DNA of 64,000 nucleotides, from the NCBI GenBank assembly GCA_025360565.1, contig JANYBY010000119.1, forward strand, positions 1 to 64,000, written 5' to 3'. The stretch's first letter is position 1, and each line of letters opens with the position of its first letter. Origin of the DNA: Bacteroidota bacterium. GTDB lineage: Bacteria; Bacteroidota; Bacteroidia; B-17B0; Aurantibacillaceae. The notes beneath the pieces are model-generated. The model saw nothing but the letters and a program-made list of their open reading frames with translations. It made no database searches and had not been told where the DNA came from. A program made the position numbers and the translations under genes. This document shows, in pieces, positions 1 through 8,613 of the stretch.

Positions 1-717
1 CCAAATGTTGCGCATACGTATTCAATTAATGGCAACTATAATGTATCTCTTTCAATTTCTAATGTAACTCCGGTTTGTTCCAGCTCTACTTCTGCGGTAG
101 TAGCAATAACAAATACCACGCCTTGTTCAGCAAGTGTTACTTATACACTTACAAAAAATTTACCGGCACTGCCTGCAATTGTTTGGGACGCTTTTCCAAG
201 TTATTCCCCCTTTACCATAGCGGCAAACTGGAGTTGGGGCGACGGTTCAAATACCCTTGCTTTATTTCCGTCGCATACCTATTCTGCTGCAGGATTTTAT
301 AATATTTGTGTAAGCACAACAGTTCTTTGCGGGGCTACAGCATCTTTTTGCACAAACAATTTTAATATCTGGAAAACAAGCGGTTCGTCTGAGTCAAGTG
401 CAATATCTCAAATTAATGTAATAAACCCTTTAATAACTACAATTAAAAATAATTCGGCCGAACAGTTGAGTGTTGGATTATTTCCAAATCCTAACAACGG
501 TGAGTTTGAGTTTACTGTAAACGGATTGCAGGAAAAAAGCGCAGAAATAAAAATAGTTAATTTGGTAGGACAAGAAGTTTACAAAGCAACCGAAACAGAT
601 CTGAGAGGAACAATCAATAAAAAAATAAACCTCACTCAACTTTCAAACGGCACCTATTTTGTAAAAATAATTTCAGGAAATGCAAATTATAATTCGAAGC
701 TGATCATTTGTAAATAA
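1..717 (+). CDS. T9SS type A sorting domain protein with PKD domain, 3' end
   Basis: The 3' end of a secreted surface protein. The frame is open from the first base to a TAA at 715-717, giving 238 visible residues; the start lies outside the window. A PKD-type repeat is visible around residues 60-105, with the WGDGS motif near residue 79 followed by a HTYSAAG strand. Another PKD-like end (AHTYSINGNYNVSLS) occurs at the very start. The last ~80 residues are a type A C-terminal sorting domain: the FPNPNNGEFEF entry motif, a VGQEVY turn, and an NGTYFVKI strand. In T9SS bacteria this domain directs export across the outer membrane and is then cleaved. The ligand or enzymatic role cannot be read from this fragment. 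Family assignment is firm; function is unknown. Confidence 0.85.
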   Translation, partial: PNVAHTYSINGNYNVSLSISNVTPVCSSSTSAVVAITNTTPCSASVTYTLTKNLPALPAIVWDAFPSYSPFTIAANWSWGDGSNTLALFPSHTYSAAGFYNICVSTTVLCGATASFCTNNFNIWKTSGSSESSAISQINVINPLITTIKNNSAEQLSVGLFPNPNNGEFEFTVNGLQEKSAEIKIVNLVGQEVYKATETDLRGTINKKINLTQLSNGTYFVKIISGNANYNSKLIICK

Positions 718-738
718 GATATTTTATTTGAAAAACAG

Positions 739-766
739 AAGGCGGAATTTTTATTTCCGCCTTTTT
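739..766. terminator. Bidirectional intrinsic terminator
   Basis: A 9-bp stem (AAGGCGGAA at 739-747 with TTCCGCCTT at 755-763), with a T-run on the plus side and an A-rich stretch upstream that gives a T-run on the minus side. It lies between two convergent genes and can serve both. Confidence 0.85.
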
Positions 767-769
767 CAC

Positions 770-1852
770 TTACAGCCTTTTGAATAAGCCTTTAATATAA
801 TCCATTGTGGCAACCTCCTTGTAGTTATCGCCAAAAGCATGGTTCCACATAAATGGTAAATTATAACTTACTGTTGCCATCTTGTTTATGGTGTCATCAT
901 CCCAGTCTTTACTTAAATTTTGAGGCAAGACAATGTTGTGTTTTTTAAGCATCTGTTTAAATTCGCCAACACCTTTCGGATAAATATCTTCGAGGTGCTG
1001 AAAAATAATGCAATTAGCGTAGCAATGCCTTGTACCAAGTATTTTTGATAAACCATAACTAATGGCGTGGCAAACGCCCACCTCGCTGTAGGTTAAACTT
1101 AAACCGCCCATTAACGATGCCACCATCAATTTATCATCGTTGCCGGGTGTTTGCCCCGAGCCTTCGTTCAAATATACTTCTCTGCATAAGTGCAGTGCCT
1201 GATCGCCGTACGCCAAACTAAACGCATTGTTACGAATGCCGTTGTGCGATTCAATACAATGAATATATGTGTCCATACCGGTGTAAAACCACCAGTCTTT
1301 TGGCACCGACGAAATTAATTCGGGATCTAAAATAACCTGATTAAAAACGGTCCAATCGCATTTTAATCCTAATTTTTTTTCAGGGCCTGTAAGAACGGCT
1401 GTCATTGATACCTCAGCGCCTGTACCGCTAATGGTTGGTACACCCAAATGATAAATGCCGGGTTTCTTAATTAAATTTAATCCTTGGTATAAAGTTGAAG
1501 AACCTTCGTTGGTAAGCATTAACGATAAAGCCTTTGCAATATCCATAATACTTCCGCCGCCAATTCCAACAATGCCACTGGGTAAACCTTTTTTTGCGAG
1601 GATCTCGTTGCGCAGTTCATCTATCTGCTGTGTAGTTGGTTCGTAAGGATCAACGTCAATAAAATAAACAAGGTCTTCTGCTTTGTTTTGAAGTTTATTG
1701 CTGAGCGGTTTTTCTTTAAAATAATTATCGACAATAAAAACAAAATAATTTTTATTTTCTTTTCTTACGGGTTCTATCGTTTCACTTAACTGCGAAAAAG
1801 ATCCGCGGCCGTAAGTTACTTTATCAATATTTTTAAAATTTTTGTGGGTCAT
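770..1852 (-). CDS. Iron-containing alcohol dehydrogenase family protein, KdnB-like
   Basis: A 360-residue group III, metal-dependent dehydrogenase. The NAD-binding GGGS motif is at residues 98-101. The four expected metal ligands are present with correct family spacing: D194, H198, H262 and H276. Overall sequence (GRGSF near the N-terminus, GVPTISGTGAE) resembles the branch that includes Shewanella KdnB, which oxidises C8 of Kdo on the way to 8-amino-Kdo of LPS. That reaction needs a partner aminotransferase (KdnA), which is not next to it, so the specific role is inference. It is the last gene of a minus-strand run after the biotin carrier and superoxide dismutase genes. The 93-bp gap before it is filled almost entirely by an inverted repeat. 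The ATG start lies 9 bases after that repeat. Confidence 0.8.
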   Translation of the reverse strand: MTHKNFKNIDKVTYGRGSFSQLSETIEPVRKENKNYFVFIVDNYFKEKPLSNKLQNKAEDLVYFIDVDPYEPTTQQIDELRNEILAKKGLPSGIVGIGGGSIMDIAKALSLMLTNEGSSTLYQGLNLIKKPGIYHLGVPTISGTGAEVSMTAVLTGPEKKLGLKCDWTVFNQVILDPELISSVPKDWWFYTGMDTYIHCIESHNGIRNNAFSLAYGDQALHLCREVYLNEGSGQTPGNDDKLMVASLMGGLSLTYSEVGVCHAISYGLSKILGTRHCYANCIIFQHLEDIYPKGVGEFKQMLKKHNIVLPQNLSKDWDDDTINKMATVSYNLPFMWNHAFGDNYKEVATMDYIKGLFKRL

Positions 1853-1860
1853 ATTTTTTG

Positions 1861-1942
1861 TTTCCCGCAGATAACGCTGATTTTCGCAGATTGTTTAATG
1901 ATAAATATAAATTTTTGCTATGTAAATCTGTGTAATCCGCGG
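1861..1942. repeat. TCTGCG-family palindromic intergenic repeat, gene-less copy
   Basis: The left arm (TTTCCCGCAGAT at 1861-1872, then CGCAGATT at 1885-1892) and the right arm (AAATCTGTG at 1924-1932, then ATCCGCGG at 1935-1942) form an imperfect inverted repeat around an AT-rich spacer. It occupies nearly the whole gap between the superoxide dismutase and alcohol dehydrogenase genes. The left arm matches the terminal repeat of the GxxExxY unit at 10995-11555. Confidence 0.75.
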
Positions 1943-1945
1943 CAA

Positions 1946-2686
1946 TTATTTGGCGGCGAATAATTGATCCGCTTTTTCCCAATTCGCCACGCTCCACCAA
2001 TTGGCAATATAATCAACACGTTTGTTTTGGTATTTTAAATAATAAGCGTGTTCCCACACATCCAGCGCCATAATTATTTTTCCTTTTTCTCCATCTAAAT
2101 TCATTAACGGATTATCCTGATTGGGTGTGGTAACAATTTTTAATTTATCGCCTTGCAAAATTAACCAGCACCAGCCGCTGCCAAATAATTTTAATGCCTT
2201 TTCAGAAAATTCTTTTTTAAATTCATCAAACGACTTAAAATCTTTTTTTATTGCGTCGGCTAATTTTTCTGCCGGCAAATTTGTTTTTGCATCGGCGTTA
2301 GGTTTTAATAATTGCCAGAATAAACTGTGGTTATAATGTCCGCCCAAATTATTTCTTATCACTGCCGTAGTTGATTTATCAATATGCGTACATTTTACTG
2401 CGTCACTTGCCGTGTAATCAATATTTGTAGAGGGCGTTTCGTTTAATTTATTTACGTAAGCCTGGTGGTGCTTATCGTGATGGATCTCCATCGTTTGCTT
2501 ATCAATAAACGGCTCCAGCGCATCATACGCATAGGGCAATAGGGGCAAAGTAAATTTATTTCCTTCGCCAGCCTTTAATAATAATTCTTCAACCGTGTTT
2601 AGTTTTTCTTTTCCAATAAGGGTTGTGCCTAATCCCGCTAAAGTAAGCAAGGCGCTTTTTTTTAGAAAATTTCTTCTGCCGCTCAT
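1946..2686 (-). CDS. Fe/Mn-family superoxide dismutase with Tat-like signal
   Basis: A 246-residue superoxide dismutase that converts superoxide to hydrogen peroxide and oxygen. The SOD body starts near residue 45 (FTLPLLPYAYDALEP). Metal ligands are visible as H69, H120, D209 and H213. G116 and Q190 sit at positions that usually mark the manganese type (GGHYNH and NQDNPL), so manganese or cambialistic use is likely. The first ~28 residues are extra compared with cytosolic SODs and read as a twin-arginine signal: S-G-R-R-N-F-L-K-K followed by a hydrophobic run. This predicts export of the folded enzyme to the periplasm. It begins 3 bases after the stop of the upstream biotin-carrier gene, so the two are cotranscribed. 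Family certain; localisation inferred. Confidence 0.93.
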   Translation of the reverse strand: MSGRRNFLKKSALLTLAGLGTTLIGKEKLNTVEELLLKAGEGNKFTLPLLPYAYDALEPFIDKQTMEIHHDKHHQAYVNKLNETPSTNIDYTASDAVKCTHIDKSTTAVIRNNLGGHYNHSLFWQLLKPNADAKTNLPAEKLADAIKKDFKSFDEFKKEFSEKALKLFGSGWCWLILQGDKLKIVTTPNQDNPLMNLDGEKGKIIMALDVWEHAYYLKYQNKRVDYIANWWSVANWEKADQLFAAK

Positions 2687-2689
2687 TTT

Positions 2690-3199
2690 TTAAAACTGAA
2701 TTAAGATCTCATTTTTTTCAACCGCTCTTCCTTTGTTGGCTATTATTTTTTTGATAGTTCCATCGCTCGGGCTTTTTAAAATGTTTTCCATTTTCATGGC
2801 TTCCAAAATAATAAGCGCGTCACCTTTTTTAACTTCGGTGCCTTCCGTTACTAAAATTTGTAAAACCATACCGGGCATTGGTGCTTTTACATCGCTTACT
2901 TTTTTCGTTGCTAAATTATCCAAACCTAAACTGTGCAACAACTCATCGTATTTATCTTTTAACTTTAAATTAAAGCGCACCGAATTAATTTTTATTACGA
3001 GAGTTTTTTCTTCGGCGTTCAGTTTAATTACATCTACGTTATACGAAGCGTTTTTGTAGATCAAATGAAATTGGTACTCATTTATTTTAATAAAACTTCC
3101 GTTTACTGCTTTACCATTTAAAGAGCCTTCAAAATTATTGCTGTTAATTGTAATATCGGTTTTAACCGTTGCGTTTTCGTTTATGGTAATTGAATACAT
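2690..3199 (-). CDS. Biotin carboxyl carrier domain protein
   Basis: A 169-residue biotinyl carrier. The C-terminal half (residues ~104-169) is a biotinyl/lipoyl domain with the upstream APMPGMV strand and the AMKM biotinylation motif, giving Lys136 as the attachment site. The N-terminal ~95 residues form a beta-rich region like that in carrier subunits of acyl-CoA (often propionyl-CoA) carboxylases in this phylum. No biotin carboxylase or carboxyltransferase gene lies nearby, so it presumably works with subunits encoded elsewhere. It is the first gene of a minus-strand run followed 3 bases later by superoxide dismutase. A well-formed promoter ends 8 bases before its ATG. Confidence 0.88.
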   Translation of the reverse strand: MYSITINENATVKTDITINSNNFEGSLNGKAVNGSFIKINEYQFHLIYKNASYNVDVIKLNAEEKTLVIKINSVRFNLKLKDKYDELLHSLGLDNLATKKVSDVKAPMPGMVLQILVTEGTEVKKGDALIILEAMKMENILKSPSDGTIKKIIANKGRAVEKNEILIQF

Positions 3200-3207
3200 A
3201 TTAAACT

Positions 3208-3240
3208 CAAAGTTATTTAAACAGCCTCTTATTACAAAAT
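3208..3240 (-). promoter_or_regulatory. Bacteroidota-type promoter for the biotin carrier gene
   Basis: On the minus strand a TTTG at 3238-3235 is followed after 19 bases by TAACTTTG at 3215-3208. This fits the primary sigma-factor consensus of the phylum (TTTG, 19-21 bases, TAnnTTTG). The ATG is at 3199, so the transcript leader would be only a few bases long. Confidence 0.7.
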
Positions 3241-3268
3241 AAAAACCCCCTTTTTTGGAGGGGGTTTT
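3241..3268 (-). terminator. Intrinsic terminator
   Basis: Hairpin with an AAAACCCCC stem pairing with GGGGGTTTT (3242-3267). On the minus strand it ends in a T-run and lies 21 bases beyond the stop of the small T9SS protein gene it terminates. Confidence 0.85.
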
Positions 3269-3288
3269 AAGATCGTATAAGAAAGTTT

Positions 3289-4107
3289 TTATTTTTTTAC
3301 AAACTCACCCATTTTATTATCAAAGTTTAAGAAGTAACCCCCTTTAGGCAAATTACTTACATCTACTTTGCTTCCAAATCCTTTTTTAACCACGTTTCCG
3401 TATTGATCAAAGATCTCGTACATAGTTTCAATGGCCTTATCAGTTTTTCCTTTTTGGAAAAAATTAATATCCTTACTAGCTTTAATAGGGGCGTAGTCAA
3501 CTTCAGGCATTTCGCTTACAAACTCGGCCGGCTTGCTTAAACGAGGCTGACCGCTGTAATCTGTTTGACGAACGCGTACTTGATTTTTACCGCTCACCGG
3601 CGCTACTTTAAAAGAATAATCGTTACTGGTTGGGGTTCCGTTACCTTCAACTTCGCCAACCTTTACCCATTTGTTCCATCTAAATTGTTCAACCGCAAAA
3701 GCTAATTTACCGGTTTCTGATTTTGTGGTCCATTTAACAGTACCTTCCTTATCCGCTGTCATGCTAACAACTTCAAACGTACTTTTTGGTTTTAATACTT
3801 CGGGATTTAATATTTTTGGTTTACAGTCTTCTTTATGGAAGATTTTAATTTCTAATTTATCTCCAATATTCAGCTTGTGCGGCTTCATATCAATTTCAAA
3901 AGCGCTTGAGTTAATCTCATCTGTTGTAATGTTGCCGTTAACTTTAACCTCAGTTACACAAAAACCTACACCACCGCTTCCGAATGGATTTTGAATGTAA
4001 AGATTCTTGCCCTGATAGTTACCTTCAAGGATAATTACACCGCCCTGAGCCTTAATTTGATTAACAGCTGCAAGTAGTAAAAAGAGATATAAGACAAATT
4101 TTTTCAT
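3289..4107 (-). CDS. Secreted protein with T9SS-like C-terminus, unknown function
   Basis: A 272-residue exported protein. It has a clear signal peptide (MKKFVLYLFLLLAAVNQIKAQ minus a residue or two), cut after the KAQ. The middle holds beta-rich segments, including a fibronectin-III-like stretch around residues 105-190 (KWTTKSETGKLAFAVEQF, then QVRVRQTDYSG). The final ~40 residues (MYEIFDQYGNVVKKG, VDVSNLPKGGYFLNF) have the layout of a short T9SS type A sorting domain without a clear PNP motif. I chose the ATG at 4107; a TTG directly before it adds one residue. No enzymatic motif is seen. It stands alone between a terminator and a divergently transcribed lipoprotein gene. Confidence 0.75.
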   Translation of the reverse strand: MKKFVLYLFLLLAAVNQIKAQGGVIILEGNYQGKNLYIQNPFGSGGVGFCVTEVKVNGNITTDEINSSAFEIDMKPHKLNIGDKLEIKIFHKEDCKPKILNPEVLKPKSTFEVVSMTADKEGTVKWTTKSETGKLAFAVEQFRWNKWVKVGEVEGNGTPTSNDYSFKVAPVSGKNQVRVRQTDYSGQPRLSKPAEFVSEMPEVDYAPIKASKDINFFQKGKTDKAIETMYEIFDQYGNVVKKGFGSKVDVSNLPKGGYFLNFDNKMGEFVKK

Positions 4108-4232
4108 CAAAAACTAAAATCTTTAGCGTTGCAATATTATAACGATATTTTTGAATTACAAAATATATTTTCATTAAAATTACTTTTTATTTGGACTTAA
4201 ATTGGTAGTTTTGTTAATTAATAAACTATATT

Positions 4233-5960
4233 ATGCGTCTTTCCCTTCTCAGGCTGTTTTTTTTGGTAATTGTGGCAGCTTTGGCCTCTTGCAGGGGCGG
4301 AGGGGATAAATCTACCGACAGTGCGGATGGCTCTGGCTCGGCAGGGAATAAAGTGATAAGAATAGCTGAAGTTACCGCACCAACCAGCATTTTTCCGCAT
4401 AAACTCACAAATGCTGTTGAAGGGCTTATCGCTTCTCAAATTCACGAGGGGTTGGTTCGAATTAACCCTAAAGATCTTAGTATAATGCCGGGTTTGGCCG
4501 AAAAATGGGATATTTCACCGGATGGCAAAAAGATCACGTTTTTCTTAAGAAAAGGGGTAAAATTTCAAAATGCGGGCGCTTTAATCGATAAATCGATCGA
4601 ATTAACCACAAAAGACATCAAATTCACTTTTGAATTGCTTTGTACCGACAGGCCAACAAACCTTCACTTTCAAACGGTTTGTAAAGACCGTTTAGTGGGC
4701 GCAAACGAATTTTACATTGCCAGCACAAAACCCGAAAAACAAGAGCTTAAAGGGCTTAAAATAATTGATGATTATACTTTTTCTGTTGAGTTATTGAACT
4801 CTCCGCACATTTTTCTCGAAATTTTGGCTAATCCGGTTGCCGCCATTATCAATCAAACTGCATACGAAGCTTCAAAAGAAAACACAAACGTAGGTATTGG
4901 CCCTTTTGTGTTAGATGAAAAAGCATCTACCAAAAAACACATTGCCCTTTACAAAAACGTAAATTATTATGGTAAAGATAAGGCCGGAAAATCACTGCCC
5001 TACATTGATTCGCTTATTATTGAGATAGTGGCTTCTTCTGAAGAGGCTTTAATGGGTTTTAAAAGCGGTAGATTCGATCTTATCACTTCGGTGCCAAACA
5101 ACCAGTTAAAACAATTAGTGGAAGAAAACATTAAGTCGTTTAAAGGCAATCCGCCCGTTTCAATTATTGATCAGCGCCCCGAAATGCTTTCGTCATACTA
5201 TCTTTTTAATGTAAATAAACCGCCGTTCAACAATAAAAAATTACGCCAGGCAATTAATTATGCTATTGACAGAGATAGAATAATTGAACGCGTATTGTTT
5301 GGCCAAGCCCACGGCCCGGCTGTTAACGGCATTGTTCCACCATCATTTTCATTCTACAAATCAAATTCAATTGTTGGTTATAGCCTTGATATACCAAAAG
5401 CAAAAAAATTATTGAAAGAAGCCGGATACCCCGATGGTAAAGGATTACCCGAAATTCAGCTGTTTGTAAATGCGGGAAATACGCGTAACAACACCGTTGC
5501 AGGCGAAATACAAAAGCAGTTAAAAAACAACATCAACGTAAATGTTACATTTGAATCACTACCCAATGCCGAAAAATTTTATTTGCAGGTTAAAGGCAAA
5601 GGCGATATGTACCGCGATGGATGGATGGCGGATTATCCAAGCCCCGAATCATTTTTATCTGTTTTTTACGGAGAGCCTGTAACCTCCGATACCAGCCACA
5701 TGGCTTATCCAAACACCATTAAATATAAAAATGCCGAGTTTGATAAATATTATAAATTGGGAAGGGATGCGTTAAGCCGCGATAGTTCATCGGTGTATTT
5801 TTTAAAGGCTGAACAAATTTTAGTGAACGATGCGCCCTTAATTCCACTTTGGTACGATAGCAATTGCCGTTTAATTTCAAGCCGGCTAAAAAACTTCCAA
5901 TCAAATGCCTTGCGGTATTTTGATTTTACACAGGTTTCTGTAGAAGAGAACAAGAAATAA
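4233..5960 (+). CDS. Peptide ABC transporter substrate-binding lipoprotein (OppA/DppA type)
   Basis: A 575-residue extracytoplasmic solute-binding protein of the SBP_bac_5 family. Residues 1-20 form a lipoprotein signal with the lipobox ending LASC, so Cys20 is lipidated. The family layout follows: the E.L...DLSIMPGLAEKWDIS segment near residues 77-95, the LRKGVKF motif around 107, and the KLRQAINYAIDRDRI segment around 342-356. The C-terminal DGWMADYPSPESFL segment is typical of oligopeptide binders. It probably captures peptides. No permease or ATPase subunits are adjacent, so transport partners lie elsewhere. A TAGTTTTG at 4206-4213 could be its -7 box. Confidence 0.9.
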   Translation: MRLSLLRLFFLVIVAALASCRGGGDKSTDSADGSGSAGNKVIRIAEVTAPTSIFPHKLTNAVEGLIASQIHEGLVRINPKDLSIMPGLAEKWDISPDGKKITFFLRKGVKFQNAGALIDKSIELTTKDIKFTFELLCTDRPTNLHFQTVCKDRLVGANEFYIASTKPEKQELKGLKIIDDYTFSVELLNSPHIFLEILANPVAAIINQTAYEASKENTNVGIGPFVLDEKASTKKHIALYKNVNYYGKDKAGKSLPYIDSLIIEIVASSEEALMGFKSGRFDLITSVPNNQLKQLVEENIKSFKGNPPVSIIDQRPEMLSSYYLFNVNKPPFNNKKLRQAINYAIDRDRIIERVLFGQAHGPAVNGIVPPSFSFYKSNSIVGYSLDIPKAKKLLKEAGYPDGKGLPEIQLFVNAGNTRNNTVAGEIQKQLKNNINVNVTFESLPNAEKFYLQVKGKGDMYRDGWMADYPSPESFLSVFYGEPVTSDTSHMAYPNTIKYKNAEFDKYYKLGRDALSRDSSSVYFLKAEQILVNDAPLIPLWYDSNCRLISSRLKNFQSNALRYFDFTQVSVEENKK

Positions 5961-6013
5961 GTTTTAAAAACAAAAGAGATAACTTTTGCAAAACTTTTAC
6001 CCACTAAAACTGC

Positions 6014-8527
6014 ATGTTAAAACGTTTCTCACTCATAAGCAATGCGATCTTGGGCTTTTTAGTAAATAAACACACAGCCACTCTTCTTTTCTTTTTTACT
6101 TTTAATTTTTATGTATTCGGCCAATACACCATTACCGGAAAAATTTTTGCCTCCGGAAATAAAGAAGCCTTGCCATTTGTGCCCGTAATTATAAAAGGAA
6201 CTAATGTGGGTGCGCAGTCAGATTTTGACGGAAACTTTGTAATAAAAACAAACACTCATGGCGACTCCCTAATAGCCTCATACGTGGGGTATAAAAGAAT
6301 TGCAAAAGCGATAAATAAAAATTTGCAAACGCAGGTAATTAATATTGCTATGGAAGATGTGGGCGGGTTAATTTTGGAGGAAGTGGTTGTTAAGGCCGGA
6401 GAAAATCCCGCTCACCGGATCGTAAAAAATTGCATTAAAAGAAAAAGTGTAAATAACAGAAACAGCCTAGAGGCTTTTGATTATGAAACGTACAACAAAT
6501 TAGAGTTTGATCTAAATCGCATACCCAAAGAAATGCGCGAAAAAAAAATCCTGAAACCAATAAGTTTTATTTTCAATAATGTAGATAGTAGCAACAGCGG
6601 CGAGAAACCCTCCCTTCCGTTTTTTATTGTTGAAAATCTTTCGCAATTCTATTACAAAAAACATCCTACCCGTAAAAAAGAAGTGGTGTCTGCTTCAAAA
6701 ATGACCGGGATCGAAAACTCAAGCGTGTCGCAGGTTTTGGGAGATATGTATCAGAACATTAATGTTTTTGAGAACAATATTTTAGTTTTTAATAAACAAA
6801 TGCCGAGCCCTATAAGCGATAACGGCTTGTTTTATTACAAATATTATTTGGAGGATAGTGCTTTTGAAGGGGACAAATACATTTACCACATCCGTTTTAA
6901 ACCAAAGCGCACACAAGAGCTTAGTTTTACCGGAAACATGTGGATTGCCGATACAACCTGGGGAATAAAACGAATAGAAATGAGTTTGCCAAAAGATGCC
7001 AACATTAACTTTATAAACCGGGTAAACATTATTCAAGAATTTACTTATAACGACAGTGTTTGGTTTTTAACTAAAGACCGATTGGTAATTGATTTTGCAC
7101 CAACTAAAAAAGCAATTGGGTTTTACGGAAGAAAAACAACATCTTATAAAAAAATAACGCTTAATAAACCTAAGCCGGATATATTTTACGGTTTCTCAAA
7201 TGAAATTATTGTTAACGATAGTGCAACAAAAAAATCGGACGAATTTTGGGCACAAAACAGGCACGACAGCTTAACGCTAAGAGAAAAAAAAATATTTAAA
7301 ATGATAGATACTATTCAATCATTACCGATCTATAAAACCTGGGTCGATATTTTTTATTTAATAGTAGCAGGTTATAAAAAGGTAAATAGTTTTGAGATTG
7401 GGCCATATTTTAATATGGTTTCTTACAATCGGGTGGAGGGCTTAAGATTACGTTTTGGTATGCGAACGAGTAATGTTTTTAGCAGATGGTACCAACTTAA
7501 TGGCTATTTAGCTTATGGTATTTTAGATGAAAAGTGGAAGTATTCCATTGGGTTTAAAACTTTTTTAACCAAAAAACCGCACCGGCAATTGATCGGCATG
7601 GATTACAAAAGTGATTATGAAATATTAGGGCAAAGTAGTAACGGATTTTCGCAGGATAATGTTTTGGCTTCTTTTTTAAGAGCCACGCCACTTACAAATT
7701 TAACTCGGGTAGATAAAACGGAAGCGTATTATGAACGGGAATGGTTTCCCGGACTTATTACAAAACTATTTTTAATTGGCAGATCCTTTACACCCGTGGG
7801 AAGTAATAAATATTTGTATTACAAAAAAGATGGTTCTGTTGGGGAAAAGGAAAGTGTTGTAAATACAGAGGCACGTGTAAATATAAGATTTGCCTGGAAA
7901 GAAAAATATATTGGCGAAGGCTTTAATAGAGCGTTCTTAGGAACCAAGTATCCTATTCTTCAAATAACGTATTCCAAGTCTTTGCAAAACGCGTTTAAAG
8001 GCGAGTACGATTATCATAAATTAACGGTGAATGTAAGTGATCGAATTCGGGTTGCCCCCATTTTAGGGTACACGGATTATGTTGTTGAGGGCGGAAAAAT
8101 TTGGGGCGCTGTGCCTTATCCTTTGATGGAATTACATGGCGGTAACCAAACATACATTTACGATTACATGGCTTTTAATATGATGAAGTATTACGAATTT
8201 GCGAGCGACCAATTTGTTTCGGCTGCAATTTTTCATCATTTCGAAGGATTGTTTTTTAATAAAATTCCATTGTTGCGAAAATTAAAATGGCGCGAAGTGG
8301 TTACCGTTAAAGGCGTTTGGGGCACCGTAAACGAGCTCAACAGAAAAACATTAATATTTCCAAGCTCATTATCTGCTTTAAACAAAGGGCCGTATGTTGA
8401 AGCGAGTGCCGGCATCGAAAACATTTTCAAGATCTTCAGGATCGACGCTTTTTGGCGTTTGAATTACCAATTACCAAAGGCAATTGATAATTTTGGATTT
8501 AAATTCGGCTTTCAATTGGCGTTGTAA
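6014..8527 (+). CDS. DUF5686 outer-membrane protein with carboxypeptidase-regulatory-like domain
   Basis: An 837-residue outer-membrane protein of a family confined mainly to Bacteroidota. A hydrophobic export signal ends around residue 36 (FNFYVFGQ). Residues ~37-100 are a CarboxypepD_reg-like beta-sandwich (ITGKIFASGNKEALPFVPV, then DFDGNFVIKT). The DUF5686 body follows, beginning with the HRIVKNCIKRK segment and YETYNKLEFDLN. The C-terminal half has alternating aromatic strands that fit a beta-barrel, ending in FGFKFGFQLAL. The function of the family is not established. The 53-base gap after the binding-protein gene has no terminator, so cotranscription is possible. Confidence 0.85.
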   Translation: MLKRFSLISNAILGFLVNKHTATLLFFFTFNFYVFGQYTITGKIFASGNKEALPFVPVIIKGTNVGAQSDFDGNFVIKTNTHGDSLIASYVGYKRIAKAINKNLQTQVINIAMEDVGGLILEEVVVKAGENPAHRIVKNCIKRKSVNNRNSLEAFDYETYNKLEFDLNRIPKEMREKKILKPISFIFNNVDSSNSGEKPSLPFFIVENLSQFYYKKHPTRKKEVVSASKMTGIENSSVSQVLGDMYQNINVFENNILVFNKQMPSPISDNGLFYYKYYLEDSAFEGDKYIYHIRFKPKRTQELSFTGNMWIADTTWGIKRIEMSLPKDANINFINRVNIIQEFTYNDSVWFLTKDRLVIDFAPTKKAIGFYGRKTTSYKKITLNKPKPDIFYGFSNEIIVNDSATKKSDEFWAQNRHDSLTLREKKIFKMIDTIQSLPIYKTWVDIFYLIVAGYKKVNSFEIGPYFNMVSYNRVEGLRLRFGMRTSNVFSRWYQLNGYLAYGILDEKWKYSIGFKTFLTKKPHRQLIGMDYKSDYEILGQSSNGFSQDNVLASFLRATPLTNLTRVDKTEAYYEREWFPGLITKLFLIGRSFTPVGSNKYLYYKKDGSVGEKESVVNTEARVNIRFAWKEKYIGEGFNRAFLGTKYPILQITYSKSLQNAFKGEYDYHKLTVNVSDRIRVAPILGYTDYVVEGGKIWGAVPYPLMELHGGNQTYIYDYMAFNMMKYYEFASDQFVSAAIFHHFEGLFFNKIPLLRKLKWREVVTVKGVWGTVNELNRKTLIFPSSLSALNKGPYVEASAGIENIFKIFRIDAFWRLNYQLPKAIDNFGFKFGFQLAL

Positions 8528-8600
8528 ATTTTGAAGCGGTTGCTTAACTTTTTTTGGAGATTACGTAGTACACATGGGCTTCTCTTTAAAAAAATCTGAT

Positions 8601-8608
8601 TACCTTTG
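8601..8608 (+). promoter_or_regulatory. Putative -7 promoter box for lptB
   Basis: TACCTTTG matches the TAnnTTTG consensus and ends 5 bases before the lptB ATG. No convincing TTG element is seen 19-21 bases upstream, so this is tentative. Confidence 0.4.
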
Positions 8609-8613
8609 GTTAA

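Noticed and set aside
6001..6013. TAACTTTTG before the DUF5686 gene as a promoter
   Set aside because: Spacing inside the box is one base too long and no -33 element fits.
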